Numbered from the stretch's first letter, positions 20,849 through 33,382 are shown. The stretch is 64,000 nucleotides of DNA from Adiantum capillus-veneris (GCA_014529385.2 CM043960.1:116382043-116446042), one strand, 5' to 3'. Notes: generated by a model not told the origin, from the sequence alone. Translations and numbers: made by a program.

Positions 20849-21782
20849 GGTGAAAAAACTACCAAAAGATTTTGGAAATTTTTTGGTAGAGTCTCCTTTG
20901 TATTTGGGACTATGTCAACCAAAATATAAGACAAAATGACCAAATATGTCACTCACAAAGCATGAAAGAGGGCAATGCCTCTCAAAAGCACATTGTATAG
21001 AGGTCAATTGAGGCGCATAAACTGTCAAACTGACCATAGACCGCCAACTCGGCGTCAAAAGAACCTATACCACTCTATACATGTCCTATGGCGAGGCCTC
21101 GTAAGGGATGCTCCAGCTACCTGTATCACACGGAAGGTATCTCCACATTCAAGAATACCCCAACTCAATGAAAACCTCACGCTATCAACCCTCAAGAATG
21201 TAGGTTATGCAACAAAATGTACAACCAAGTCTTAGAAATGGCTATCTTCCAGGCCAAGTCTCAAAAATGGCCGGGACTACCGTACTAGCCAAAAGATGGC
21301 TCCACAAAAGCGTACAATGGCAGTATCCACAAAGACGTACAAGTCTATCATGACACTCAAACATGCATCAAAAGCATGTGCATGCAAATAAACATCCCTG
21401 CAAGGAGTCAATCCGCTCTCAAAAGAGCTCAAACACTGTCAAAAGTGTCAACATATGCATGTACGCGTAAACAACTGCTCACATTGGAACTAGAGTATCA
21501 CAAGCACTAAAGCTTGTAGCCTGTGAGTTGATGCCGATGCCATAGCCAAAGTGGAGAGCGAGGCCAAGAAGCACAGAGAAAGATAACCAAGCCGCTCTAT
21601 GTACCTATACCTGTACATGTAGTCAAAGAAGACAATGCTGTCAAACTCTCACTATATGTGTGCGTATGAGGCCACTCCAAAAGAGGCTACACACTCCCCA
21701 ATCAACCGTGGGCTCTCGTAGATGGAAGAGACTGTAACAATGGTACCTGTAAAATTGGCTATGGAAGCTCTATAACACAAAG

Positions 21783-21850
21783 TGCAATGGTTGGTTTCTG
21801 CTAGATCTACAACCTTGCAATTTTAAACAAAGTGTGTGGGATAGGTAAAT
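21783..21850 (-). repeat. 5' LTR remnant of copia element 1
   Basis: TGCAATGGTTGG...GTGTGTGGGATA matches the first 65 bp (plus orientation) of the 3' LTR at 16,660, then similarity stops. The rest of this LTR, including the part equivalent to CCTAACA, is missing. Confidence 0.5.
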
Positions 21851-22353
21851 CCTATTTAGTGAGGAAAATGGAGAGGACACATCAAAAAAACAAGAAATCC
21901 AGTGGACTATGCAGTTGTACTACCATTACGCTAATGGTAAGGGAGCAAGAATCTATGTGGACACCCACCATAAGTGCTATGTTGACAAAGACTTGGGAAA
22001 CCCTGAGTGAGCAAGTTGAGGCTGTCGGCAATGGAGACTAATATATTGACAAGAGAGGGGTTGCCTATCTTAGGACTGATAAACTTGATCTTGTAGATGC
22101 CATGGGAATGACTGGAACCAAAGATAAAGTCAACAGAGGAATCAAAAGACCTCCATTGGAGAATGATCCAAGAGCTAGTCATAGCCATGAAAGAGCTAGA
22201 AAGAGTGCTCATTGATAATCCTACGGTGGGATTGTACAAGTTAATGAGCAAAGACTATTACATCAAGAATTGGGAAAGCAGGTGCACTAACATCAAGCAG
22301 ACCTACATGTATGTCTATCAATTTGGAATTGGGAACCAATCTGTTTTGGTGGA
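21851..22353. other. Unassigned sequence between copia 1 and the TIR element
   Basis: Contains short, partly overlapping plus-strand frames (for example RGVAYLRTDKLDLVDAMGM and KRPPLENDPRASHSHERA). They may be the 5' coding end of the Ty3 element that follows. No domain recognised. Confidence 0.35.
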
Positions 22354-22632
22354 TGGGTGAAAGCATGTTAACATGTCATGCTTTTTGTTGTCTCAAATAG
22401 TGATAGTTAGCACAATTTTTTACATATGCTAACTAGTACAATAACACGAGCTAGGTCTCTAAGATCTATGGCGTACGATATATCAATAGAAAGATCATGA
22501 ATCAAGGAATCCAAATGTAAAAAATCCGATAAATTTTGATATTATTTGTGAAAATTTTTACCGTGCATCCAAGTTTTTTGTAGATATGCTAACTAGCACA
22601 GAAAGCATGTCAGGTTAACATGCTTTTACCCA
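22354..22632. mobile_element. MITE-like element, 279 bp with ~30-bp inverted ends
   Basis: The left end TGGGTGAAAGCATGTTAAC and the reverse complement of the right end TGGGTAAAAGCATGTTAAC are almost identical, continuing with CATG(T)CATGCTTT on both sides. The interior is AT-rich and non-coding. No convincing target duplication. Confidence 0.65.
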
Positions 22633-22769
22633 GATAGCAAGCGGCATGAGTATAGGTATGCATGTATGATATACATGGATATGATTTCCTATTGAGAAGA
22701 ACCATTTGCTATCGTCTACTTAAATCAGATGGCTCCAAAAAGCTAATTGAAAAAGAGGCAAGTCTTATG

Positions 22770-24941
22770 ATTAGATTCACTAAAATTCCACCCCATGTAG
22801 AGAGTACTTGTAGGACAGGATCATAGAGGGTCTCAAGAACAAGCAACTCAAGAAGGATTTGCACTTGAAAAAGTGGAAGAGGTTACAAAATAAGCCCTCT
22901 ACTTAGTGGACAACTGCCAAATTTATGGAGAAGTGTCGCAAGCTACATATGTGAATTCAACAGATTCTTGATCTATAGCTAGTGGATCAAGTACAACAAA
23001 AACACAATCACAACAACAAACACCCATGATACTGAGTATCTTGCATAGTAACTTGCGAGGAGAATGGGGCAAAAGTTGGGAATTCAAAACCAGAGAGTAC
23101 CACCATTGAGGTGATGTTTAAGTGTGGAGGGGACCATTCCACACAACAATGCACTATGTTTCCACAACCATATCCTAAGCAGGAGTGGTGTGCCATTGAG
23201 AATAAGTGGATCAACCATACCACTGAGGAATGCTATTACAATTGAGGACAAGTCAGGGTAAGGCAGCTATGCCTGTCCAAGATAGGATAATACCTCAACC
23301 ATCTATAGACCTTAAGAAACCCAATGAAAGGAAGGAAGAAAGTGAACAAGAATGGAGTTACAAAAATTTAGATGCAAATGAAAATCGACAAGAAACAACT
23401 AGCGAACAAGGCAAGAAAAAAGAGCGAAAACACCTTCAAGGGGGAGAACAAGCAAACACACGTCAAAAAGACTTGACAATTCAAGTGCTAGAGCACACTA
23501 TGGATGATCTTGTGTACCAGATACATCCTAATGTGCTAGAGGTCAAAGATGATTGGCCCAAAGAACTTTGAGATATGGTCAAGACAACTAGTGGTGAGAA
23601 TCAGGATTGGGGGTCAACACCCATTGCTAAAGTTGATCTTGACAAAGGCATGGTGGATGTCGACCTGCAATCCATGTATGGCAACCAAGGTACATAAAAA
23701 TCAGAGTATAGTAGGGAGGAAATCTTTAGGGAGTTGCCTTCTTACTTGGGGCCTTACAAAGAAAAATTAGAGGATAGTAGGGAGGAAATCTTTAGGGAGT
23801 TTCCTTCTTACTTGGGGCCTTACAAAGAAAAATTAGAGGATAGTAGGGAGGAAATATTTAGGGAGCTGCCTTCTTACTTGGGGACCTAAAAAGGAAAATC
23901 TAACATTATGATCCTACCATCACAATGGGGAACCCTCAAGCCCATTTTAGATTCTCAGAGGTTGCAAGAACTCATGTCAACACCAGTGAGATGTACGCTA
24001 ACACTGGCCAAATTGCTAAAATCCAAACCACGTATGTGGAAAGATGTTGGAAAATGTCTTGAGAAAATGAAAATCAAAAACCCATTTGAAACTCTAACCT
24101 AAGAAATGGAGGAGTATCATAGATGGACAAAGGTTGAACGAAAAAAGAAATATAGTGAATTGAAATGGAAAATTAAAGAGGTGTGGACAACGGAATGGAG
24201 AGTGAAAACAAAAATGGGGAAGAGTAAAAAAGGGACGGGATAAGTGTACCATCTCATTACAAGAAATACACTATTCAGGATCGTAAAATCATTATTGAAC
24301 AACCAAAATGCGAAGAAGATGGAGCTCTAAAAAATCCTATGATGGATCTAAGTATGCTAAAAGAATAGATCTAACAAATCCAAGAGAAGAGCCTAGAGCT
24401 GCTTATATTGCTACATATCTATCTCTAGATAAGGAGGAATTATTGTTTTAGATGCTCAAAGAGTATAAGAATGTGCTTGCCTAGTCCTATAAGGACTTGA
24501 AGGGGGTTGATCTTGCCATCTTTCAACCAATTTCCTTAAATCCTAATGCTAAGCTAAGTAGACAACGTCCTTACACTTACAATGAAACTTTTGCAAAAGA
24601 AAATTAAAGAGGATATCAAAAAGCTAAAGGAATCTAAATTCTTATACTAAATTGAACACACAGATTGGGTGTCCCCAACTGTGGTGATATCTAAGAGTTA
24701 AGAGTGTGCTCTAATCTCAAAAAAGTGAACGCAGACACCATCCGTGACAATTATCCTCTTTCTATCACTTACCATGTCATGGAAAGAGTAGCAAGGAAGT
24801 GTGCATATAGCTTTTTGGATGGATTTTTAGGCTATAATCAATTGGCTATTAGACCGGAAGATTGGCATAAAACAACTTTTTCTACTAAGTGAGATATTTT
24901 TGCATATCAAGTGATGCCTTTTGGGATGACAAATGCACCAG
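22770..24941 (+). pseudogene. Ty3/gypsy element B: gag, protease region and RT N-terminus
   Basis: Gag C-terminus: FKCGGDHSTQQC followed by WCAIENKWINHTTEECYY, two zinc-knuckle-like motifs (22.99-23.25 kb, stops interspersed). A hydrophilic Lys/Glu-rich segment (23,230-23,571) follows, then a tandem repeat, then RT approach KEYKNVLA and KGVDLAIFQPISL. The RT core is KVNADTIRDNYPL, FLDGFLGYNQLAI and VMPFGMTNAPV, where an inserted LTR cuts it at 24,941. Several stops. Confidence 0.75.
23710..23893 (+). repeat. In-frame 66-bp tandem repeat (~2.8 units, 22 aa each)
   Basis: Units begin at 23,710, 23,776 and 23,842. Each encodes SREEIFRELPSYLGPYKEKL plus a two-residue joint, with one Leu/Phe change in unit 2. 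Spacing is exactly 66 bp, so the frame is kept. It lies between gag and RT of Ty3 element B. High identity between units implies recent expansion. Confidence 0.9.
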
Positions 24942-26796
24942 TGTCGGGGGATAAAGGGTTTGAAGGCAAGCTGGGTCAGCGCTGGGCTGCTACCTCTGGG
25001 AAAAGAGAGAGCATTAAGAAGCACCACACCGTACAATAGACTAATAAATTTCTTGAAATGAAATGAAGAAAAAATATAAATAGATTTTAGATAACACGGA
25101 TAAGATATGATGCTCAATTGTCAAAGCGGCACCGTTTACAATACCATAATTTAGATTACCTATATATTAAGGAGTTTAAGGTCCCTTGCAATGGGTTAAC
25201 CCGACTCAATACTGGTAATAGAGAGAAAGGCTAGAAATATTATGTAGAAGAAGAAGAAGAGGGCACGGTGATCTCAATGGTGATGATGGAAGTCCCCTTC
25301 TCTTCTCTTTCGTAACTCATTCAAGAACTCTCCTTCTCCTACTCTTCTTGCTAAAAAATCCGCTCTTGTGATTTCCAAAAAAACTCTTTGAACTCTCCAC
25401 AAAAATGCTAAAAAAAATGATTTTATAGAGCCCATTGGCTAGTTGTAGCAAGTCCCCTGAGCATTGGACACTTGTTTGCTTCCTTGCATGCAAACTTCCT
25501 CTTATAGGCGTGTCAACTACTCCTCTCTCTCCTTCAATGTCCTTTGAGTACCGCAGGAAGCCCCCCCCACCCCCGGCACTATCGCTAGTGCTAGTGGGGG
25601 CTCCCCTTACTCTCAATAAAAGAGTTATCGAGTGTGGGATAGGGCCACAATGGTTATCACATCATAATTTGCTTCACAAGCCCTCAATGGAAGCGGCTGC
25701 CCGAAAACGCCACAATGGCACCAACGTCACCTGCACACTCCACCAAAAGCACCTGCATGCCGCCGTGCCATGGACAACGTGAGGGAGGGAGCTCCCCTCT
25801 CTCCCCCTTTGCTTACTGAGAATGAGAACCATTTCAATATATAGATTAGTCTATTATGTATCAATTCCTTATGTGAGATCAATTGATATGCCATGTGGCA
25901 GACTCTTCGCGTTCCAGCCCTCCGAGCTTCTCAAAAACTCCCACAAAACACTTTGGAAAAAACTTTGTGATTTCACTTAAATCTTGCTCCATTTCCTGCT
26001 CAGTGGTTCAATCCACAAGCCACAAAAAACCCGACAAAATTTCTAGTTCCTGACTTTGACCTGGGAAATCCCCACTGTATCTTGACTCCGCTGAGGCCTC
26101 GAACAATGCAGCTCAAAATGCAGAAAAATCACCTGATGCCCTCTTGCCGGCAACTGTTGCCCATTTCAAACTTCAATACCTTGTCGGTCCGAGGTGCTAT
26201 TGATGAGCCATAAACTCCTATGGCCTTCACACACCACATATTTGGCATGCAAATTCTAGAAAGGCTAAGAAAGCCCCAAATGGCGCATTGACCGAGACAA
26301 CCAACTTGGCATAGAATTGGTCCCCAATGAAAGTTCAATTAGCAATATCTCAACAACTAGAAACCCCCTTACCAATCAAATGCACTCCACAAGGTGATCA
26401 CTTCAAGCCCATGCAGTTACTTCATCCGTGATCCCTCATCTGCAGTTGCCCAATCCGGTACAAATCTGCAAACTACTCAAACTTCAAACTATCATAACTT
26501 CCTCACCGTAGCTCCAATTGATGAGCCCTAAAGACAACCTTGTAGAGCACTTTGAGTACTACAATTATAGTCCATAAACTTCTATCAGTGATCACTTCAA
26601 AAATACTCTCTTTTTAGCATCATCAAGACAATTTTTGGCCTTTTAAAGCTGCATTTGGCATACATTTAGTATTAAGCTAGCTTGTTATCAAGCCTTAATC
26701 ACTTTCATCACTATTCTATAAACACATAGCCTTCAAAGAAACTTAACTTGCATCCCTTTGTTCCTTTTCTCATCCTAGAAACAAAATTGTACGACA
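24942..26796. mobile_element. Solo LTR (~1,855 bp) inserted in Ty3 element B RT
   Basis: Begins TGTCGGGGG and ends TACGACA, the TGTCG...CGACA ends shared with the Ty3 LTRs at 31,786. RT reads FGMTNAPV before it and resumes GCCACCTTCCAA (ATFQ) after it. The interior has no coding domain. The 5-bp flanks are not identical (ACCAG and TCGG), so the target duplication has decayed or the junction is imperfect. It may come from a different family than the 31.8-kb LTR, as the interiors do not match. Confidence 0.7.
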
Positions 26797-27255
26797 TCGG
26801 CCACCTTCCAAATACTCATGGCTCATGCTTTCAGAGAATACTTGTGTATATTTTTAAAAATCTACTTACATGATCTATGTAAGACCATATAGAGCATCTA
26901 AAAAAATGTTTGGAAAATGTATTACCTACCAGATTTGCCTTAATTTTTAAAAAAAAGTATTTTCATGGTTAGACATGGCAAAATACTAGGTCATATTGTA
27001 TCTGCTAATGGAATATCCATGGATATGAATAAAATCAAGGTGATTTTGACATGCCACGTCCAAACATAGTGACAAAGGTTCAATCATTCATGGGAATGGG
27101 ACATTGTGTATGTACTACATGAAGTTTATCTACATGTATGCAGTTATTGCCAAGCCTCTTTATGGTTTGATTTTGACCTTTGACTGGACAAAAAATTGTG
27201 AGAAATCATTTTAGAAATTGAAGCAAGGATTGGCATTAACACCAATCCTTAAAGA
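26797..27255 (+). pseudogene. Ty3/gypsy element B: rest of RT and start of RNase H
   Basis: TFQILMAHAFREYL continues the RT interrupted at 24,941, then the catalytic region (IYLHDLC, where YLDDL-type is expected), GKILGHIVSANGISMD and the connection to RNase H with stops. It ends where a minus-strand Ty3 fragment begins. Confidence 0.75.
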
Positions 27256-27766
27256 ACCAGATTGGGAATAGGGGAATTTGCAATCATCCCTATTAGTGTC
27301 AAGATATTTGTCTCTACCACGAGTGAAGCTCCAATAAAATATTCTTTATTAGACCTTAGAGAAGTAGCAACGTCCCAAACTTCTTTCTTAATTGTGGGTA
27401 ACCTCGTTGGCAAGCATTGAACACCTTTGCTCCAAATCAAATTGCATACTTGTGTCCTTCTACATCATCTTGACCTATAGCCCACCCAACACCTATCGGG
27501 CTAGTGTCAACTGTTAAGATTACTGATCTTGTGCATTTGTAGTCAACCTTCCTCAGGGTGGGAGCCTCGGGAAGCATCTTCTTTAGTTTTCCGATAGCCT
27601 TCGTGTGAAATTCTTCACATACAAACCTTTTACCTTTTCTTAGCAATTGATATAGCACCTCTGTAACATGAGTAAAATGTGGAAACCAAATAAGGTAGAA
27701 TACACATGCACCCAAAAACCGATGAACTTCAATAACTAAAGAGCATGTTTTTTTCATCTTTTGCAT
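27249..27766 (-). pseudogene. Ty3/gypsy RT thumb / RNase H fragment, opposite strand
   Basis: Minus frame: VHRFLGACVFYLIWFPHFTHV, RKGKRFVCEEFHTKAIGKL and RSVILTVDTSPIGVGWAIGQD (RNase H start with catalytic Asp in VDTS), then after a break KKEVWDVATSLRSNKEYFIG. Adjacent to, but inverted relative to, element B. A separate Ty3 copy or an inverted piece. Confidence 0.75.
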
Positions 27767-28290
27767 AGCTTTAACTTTAGCTGTACTTGTCCTTCTACTC
27801 TTTTTTTAGCATCATTAAGACAAATTTTTTGGCATCCTATGATTGTGCATCAAAGCCTCTTATATTCCTTTGTACCTAAGAGAATCACATGTCACAATAG
27901 ACTTTATCCATCATGGGAAAATCAAAACCTACCAAAATGTGATGAGAATGGGAGTTTTCTAGCCTAGTATGAAATTTGATGCACACATGTATGTTAAAAA
28001 TTGCAAATCATGCATAAGAAGCGCCCTTAAGGGGTATGATACACTAGTTTAGATGAGCATAGCACCACATTGGAGTAATTATATTGTGGATTGTTTTAAC
28101 CAAGTTCCCTTCCCTGTGAACATGTCCAAAACCATGATAAAATCAATCAAAATTGAAGCATAGTCATATGAATTGATTGGCAACCAGAACTTAAAGCGAG
28201 AGAAACTTACCAGAAAAAGAAAAAAATGGTGATAAGAGATAAGAAAGGGGGGCGGGGGGAGAAAACGACAACAAATTGACACTAAACGTG
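27767..28290 (+). pseudogene. Possible Ty3 integrase zinc-finger remnant
   Basis: Plus frame near 27,995 reads NCKSCIRSALKGYDTLV then, after a stop, SIAPHWSNYIVDCFNQVPFP and KIEAxSYELIGNQNLKRE. A C-x2-C start followed by such text resembles the region before the integrase core in plant Ty3 elements. Weak assignment. Confidence 0.4.
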
Positions 28291-28624
28291 TTTTTCTATT
28301 TAAAGCTCATCAGTAGTGTTATTTTTTGTACAAGGATTGGGGGCTTATAAAAAGGGGTTGGGGGTTTCAAACCCAAGGTTGGTACAAAGGTGAGGATTAA
28401 GAGGAGGATAGAAGTTTTATTGGTACGTAAAAGTAAATGCAGGTATCTTTTGGTATTGAGAAGTAAATAATGGCAACTTTTGGTACGATGTGCACCATTA
28501 GGGGGGTTACATCAAGATAAGAGAGGCTAGAAGGATAAGGCAAAAAAGGTTTTTGGGGGAATAATCAATTTATAGAGAGGCATAAAAAGAGAAAAGAGGA
28601 TAGGATATATAAGAAACCGGTATT
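28291..28624. other. No recognisable gene; promoter-like TATA box
   Basis: G-rich/AT-rich sequence with TATAAAAA at about 28,346 and repeated TTGGTACG/TTTTGGTA phrases. It could be a piece of an LTR. Nothing coding. Confidence 0.35.
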
Positions 28625-28904
28625 GTCACAAATGAAAATGTATTTCAATTGGCTAATTGTAAAGGATTCAAGATGCACTACCTAAAACTTGTTTTAAATG
28701 CCTTATGGGATTTAGAACATACCTACTCTGGTTATATAATGTCTATATTGAATAAATGATTAATTTAAAAATTTTTAAAAGTCTTAGAGAGTGTAAATAA
28801 AAATTTATTTGTTAAGTTTTTATACGCTTTCAAAAGTTAACGCATTCGATATGCCATTATAGATTCTAACTAGTTGTTTGTGTTTTCTTTGATTCAGAGT
28901 GAAC

Positions 28905-29460
28905 ATGGTTCAAAAAGGAAAATCTGTGATGGTTCATGTTAATCTTGACTTTGTAAGTAACGATAAGAGAAAATGTTACTTAAATGTTTATGGAGTGCAA
29001 GGTGCACAATTTCCTAAAATGCACATCTTTGTCACTAGTGAAAAAGGCAAAAACAGATTTCATGATCTAGGGTAGGTAGTATCTACAAGTGGTTCAATGG
29101 TCGAAGGACATCTTGCCCTTGAATGCATTAAACATTAGGATACTTGGAAATTTTGAGTACCTATTGGCAAATTCCTATGGCATTGAAAAAATGGTCAAAG
29201 ACCAGGAAGAGACAATCTTTTCATGAGGTTGGGATGTTAATAAAGATTCATCTAATATCACTACAAATAGGTTACAAGATGCAATTATTATTTCTTTAAA
29301 AGGAAAGCAAGTGAAGGATAAGAAATCAACCAAGAAGATCACAACCAAAAAGACAAGGGGTGTAGCAATTGGTGTTGTAGATGTAGATAAGTCCATTTTG
29401 AGATTGGAGGACACAATTAGTCAACCCTCATTAAGGTTTGTGCATTAAGGTTTATGGAGC
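28905..29460 (+). pseudogene. Unrecognised reading frame, arm B copy of the MVQKGK family
   Basis: Starts MVQKGKSVMVHVNLDF, then CYLNVYGVQGAQFPKMHIF and TSEKGKNRF, followed by in-frame stops. Homologous to the minus-strand frame at 15,888-15,565. More degraded than that copy. Confidence 0.5.
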
Positions 29461-30251
29461 TTGAACACTTAGAGAGAAAAGTATAAAATTAAAGAAGTGT
29501 GCTACATGAGGCATGAAAAAACATTCTGAATATTTTACTTTTAATATAAGGACAACGGGATTCCCATCACTATTTGTTTTCTTGCTCTTGATCAATATAA
29601 TTATCGTCAACTAAAGCCTAATTAAGTTTAAAATCATATGCTCTTCTTTATAGCAAGTGTAAATGAGACCTCATCATGTGCTTATCTAATTCCTATAAAA
29701 AATTGGACCAAAAGTCTGATGTTCCAATGACACGTATTGAGGTAGAAGAAGAAAGACTTGTTGAATACAGGTTCTTGATTATTGACGTCCAACAACAATT
29801 TATGCATCCAAAATGTTAAGATTTCAGTAAATGAAAAAGGATGGTGGCTCCTAAGATCTAATGCAAGTTCACAAGAAGAAAAAGACTCGGATTGTTGTAG
29901 ATCCACCCCCATAAGTTTCAATAGCCATATCAGTTATAGAAAATAAGGATGCCAAAGCACTATATATTAAGAAACCTTCCAGTGACATTCTCAAGCATTT
30001 TGTCACTGGATAAAGACCAACATATCATATGGGTGACTCTTGCTTTTGAGTTCAAGTATGAGAAGGCCTTGGCATTAAGTAGGTGAGTAGGGGAACCGAG
30101 GGAGCTTTGGAGTGATCTTTTTATGGAGAATGGACCCATTGGCAATATTAAAAAAAAATCTATCTCCATTAATTTTGTGCTAGACTCTTTAATTTCATCA
30201 AAAATCTCGCTGCCCAATGAGTGATAGCCACTCATCATCTACCCCATGTAA

Positions 30252-30253
<2 letters not shown>

Positions 30254-30305
<52 letters not shown>
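30254..30305. repeat. (CT)n microsatellite
   Basis: Counterpart in arm B of the arm A GA array (13,536-13,629 plus 14,494-14,552), uninterrupted here. Confidence 0.96.
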
Positions 30306-30309
<4 letters not shown>

Positions 30310-30949
30310 AAGCATGACTTCTTAAGGGCACCAAAGTATGGATAAGCGATGTCTTGACCCCATCCCAACTCAAAGCCAAGAAACCAGAACTCCAGAAAGT
30401 TTGAGATGCACGAGAAGCCGGCAAATGGGCCATCTACCAAGGCGGCAAGGCCATCATTGAGGAATTTTGGGCCACAGAAACTCCCAATCCACATTTTCCT
30501 TCTCTTCCCACCTAAGTTACATTTGTCACAATTTTGTTGTATCCACATTAGTCATGATTCTCCATGTATCCCTCTAGTAAGAGTCACATCCATGTATGTC
30601 ATGTACCCCTCTAGTAAAAGGCCCACTCATGTATGCCGAATACCCCTAGTAAGAGGCTCAACCATGTATGTTTTCTTGGTCCCATAGGTCATATCTGACC
30701 TCCGAGGATGATAATGAAATCTATCTATCTATCTATCACACTCTCGCTCTTTGGCACACATATACCCATATTTATCTCTCGCATAGTTCACAAAAAGGGT
30801 TACAAGAAAAAGAAAAAAACCACTTAATTACAAGATCAAACCACTTGAGAATAAGCATGTATCTATTCCAGAAGCATGTTGAAAGCGACTGTTCATAACG
30901 GTTTACAAAAAAAGAGCATTGTCTATATAATGCAAGGTTCAACATGAAA

Positions 30950-31785
30950 TATCTACTCTAAGTCATGGGCACGTGGATCTAATTCCACAATGTTTGGAAG
31001 CGGCCCCAATAGAGATGCTGACTTCAAGGCATGATTCATCTCATCTCCATGCCTCTTATCCCACTCCTGCATCTCTCTAAGTTGATGGGCTTCCATTTCC
31101 AAAATGGTGTGTGGTCTTATCAAAACTCCACGTTGCTCTTGAATATTGTCATCATATGGCCCATGTGGCTCCCCAACAAAGCCAACACCCCACATTCTCC
31201 TCCATACTGCACGACAACATCATTCTCATTTGTATACTGTGCGAGCAACCTTCAAATAAATCAATTCCCATGTTCCATACCTCGTGTACAACAAAAAAAA
31301 GTAAAAGCAAGTAGAAAAACATTATTTTTAGATAGAAGGTTCTAGAGTTACCTCGCATAGGTGTCCCATCCTCCTTTTTTGTCCAATCATCACCCTCTAA
31401 GAAAATCAAACCAGGTGTTGCTTGATGGTATGTCAATGGCCTCTAATGTCCTAGTGTGCTCTTTCCTCATTACTGAACCAACATTGTGCGCACAATTCTA
31501 CTATCTTTCTTGCATATTGGTGTCTTACAGACAACTACGTCTAGGTGGTTTTCATGCCATCCAAAAGTAGGAGCAATATCACGAACCATGCCATAGTTAT
31601 TTGGCTGGAAGAAACCTACAAATACACCTTTGTCATTAGTTGTTGCAAGTCCAATTCAAGCAAGTTGTCCAAACTGGCATACTTCCATTTTGTTCCAATT
31701 TGGCATATCAGAATCAAAGAGCCCATACACAGGATTATTAGATGGTAGAAATAGAATAGAAGCGTTCACTGTGCAAACATGACGG
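30950..31785 (-). pseudogene. Multi-exon gene of unknown family, copy B, 3' block
   Basis: Minus-strand blocks match the end of copy A. They include EWDKRHGDEMNHALKS and LLGPLPNIVELDPRAHDLE, a block with DDWTKKEDGTPMRG before a GT donor, and the region equivalent to VGFCQPDNYG with stops. The block stops at 31,785, where the Ty3 LTR begins. Confidence 0.6.
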
Positions 31786-32613
31786 TGTCGTGCTGTGACA
31801 CGTACATAGTGGGAACGCATGCTACAAAATCTATCTTGTATTTTTTTTAGATACATAATTATATTTCCTATAATGTACATATTCATATGTAAGTATAAAA
31901 ATAAGCTTTCTATCTCATCTTATTATTTATCTCAAGGGTAATGTATTCTTACTTTACCATAAAAAAAAAAACTATGGGAAAAGTGTCAATAGCTCCGCCT
32001 CTTTAACTTGGGGCAAAAAGCATTGATTCTTTATTTCTACTATTTCATTATCATCTCACACCCTAGCTAGATCCTATATCTAGGGTAAACTCCAATATAT
32101 ATATATTCTATGTATTTTTTATACTTTTCTTATATTTCTTTTTAAATAGCTACTAGGAGAGAATCAAATCCTAGTGGGACACTAGGTGGCATGATTTCAA
32201 AGATACACTTATTTTAATGCATTATTGCAAGCATGATTACAAAACTTTGTCAAGGAGCAATGTCATGCTTTCATATGGCATGAGGTGTCCTTTGGAATTA
32301 AATGAAAGTCAAGGCTAAGGAGACCACATGAAGACTTTTGCTGCCATAAATGGACCCTATTTTGATGAATTTTTTACACAAGGTTCCAATCCTAATTGGA
32401 GAATGATTTTAAAATGAAAATCGTAGCTAATGAGCTGAAGTTTCTGCCCATATTTTTACTGTTTTATTTGGATCTACGGTTGAGGAGATATGATCAAAAT
32501 ACTGGACCCAGTTCTGCCCACATCATGCAGGGACAGCTCATTTCCAACTTTTCCAATTCCTGTTCACACTGGCTCCTCTCTTCTTGTGTAAATCCTTGTG
32601 GGTTCCCTTCACC

Positions 32614-32620
32614 TATAAAA
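32614..32620 (+). promoter_or_regulatory. LTR TATA box (TATAAAA)
   Basis: CACCTATAAAAGGGGACC is a strong plant TATA context inside the LTR, repeated at 38,203-38,209 in the second LTR. Confidence 0.7.
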
Positions 32621-33163
32621 GGGGACCTCTTCTTACTTGGAAGGAACTCAAGCATTCAAGCCATTGATGAGAGAAATTCTTGAGGGAGTGAGTAGTAATG
32701 CCTGATTGTACTTAGCCCCATTAACATAAGCCCAAGCCTACACTTTCTCCTAGAGGAAAACTAGCCATTCTTGTACGCCATCCTTGGAGGATCAACTCTA
32801 ATCAAAGAAGGTGTTGTACTTGGCGTATCAATCAACGTTGAATTCTCCCCTCTTCTTCTCTCTCCCATCAATAATGGTGCCGAAGGGTTTCAAGTAAGAT
32901 GTGTTCTACATTGATGTTTTCTTGATTTCTTGTTGTTTTCATTTTCATCTCTAATCCAACATATATATATGTATCTAATCTCATCTCCTTAACCAAACCT
33001 ATCTCTCTCATTCTTAGCAATTCATCCTCTCTAGGTTCTCTTTGCTACAGGTACATCTCTCCCCGCAGTATCCTTATTGCCTACGGGCAAGAATAGGGCT
33101 TGGGAGGGAAACTTCTCATCTCTTCACTTCTCTCGTATCTACATTTCTCACATACTATCCTAG

Positions 33164-33382
33164 ATGAATAACCCACATGATGATCATTTCTATCGCTTTC
33201 ACTCTGTACGATCTATTAGAATTAACGTATGGATTAGCCGTAAAATACACTTTCAACAACGTATAGTGTTTCTCTTCGGCCCTGAAAGGCTCAATGAAAT
33301 ACTTCTATCACCGGATCCCATCATACTACCTCTCATAGACTATAATTTTTCTTTTGATGTAAGCGTAGTTATCTTGCTATGA
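33164..33382 (+). CDS. Small LTR-encoded reading frame A (72 aa)
   Basis: ATG at 33,164 to TGA at 33,380. It encodes MNNPHDDHFYRF through KIHFQQRIVFLFGPERLNE and ILPLIDYNFSFDV. Its stop overlaps the start of frame B as ATGA. From the Lys of KIHFQ onward it aligns without gaps over 46 residues with frame B, about 22 identities. The same frame is unchanged in the second LTR (38,753-38,971). Not a known retrotransposon domain. It could be a coding pair, or the relic of a duplicated exon. Confidence 0.45.
   Translation: MNNPHDDHFYRFHSVRSIRINVWISRKIHFQQRIVFLFGPERLNEILLSPDPIILPLIDYNFSFDVSVVILL

Larger units (their letters stand above)
17023..21782 (-). mobile_element. Ty1/copia retrotransposon 1, internal region (decayed)
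   Basis: Minus-strand order gag, protease, integrase, RT, RNase H from 20,848 down to 17,114, with many stops and frameshifts. A GCTCTATAACAC block near 21,766 lies next to the 5' LTR remnant and fits a degenerate initiator-tRNA-Met primer-binding site. Part of the 5' leader (20,940-21,240) matches that of copia 2 (45,540-45,850), so the two belong to related lineages. Confidence 0.8.

Noticed and set aside
25317-25782. Overlapping frames of 99 and 115 aa on both strands
   Set aside because: Both lie inside the solo LTR and cross a poly-C tract; no motif.
32396-32683. 95-aa open frame in the Ty3 LTR (and copy at 37,985)
   Set aside because: It spans the TATA box and likely transcription start, has no paralogue or domain, and is shared only because the LTRs are nearly identical.
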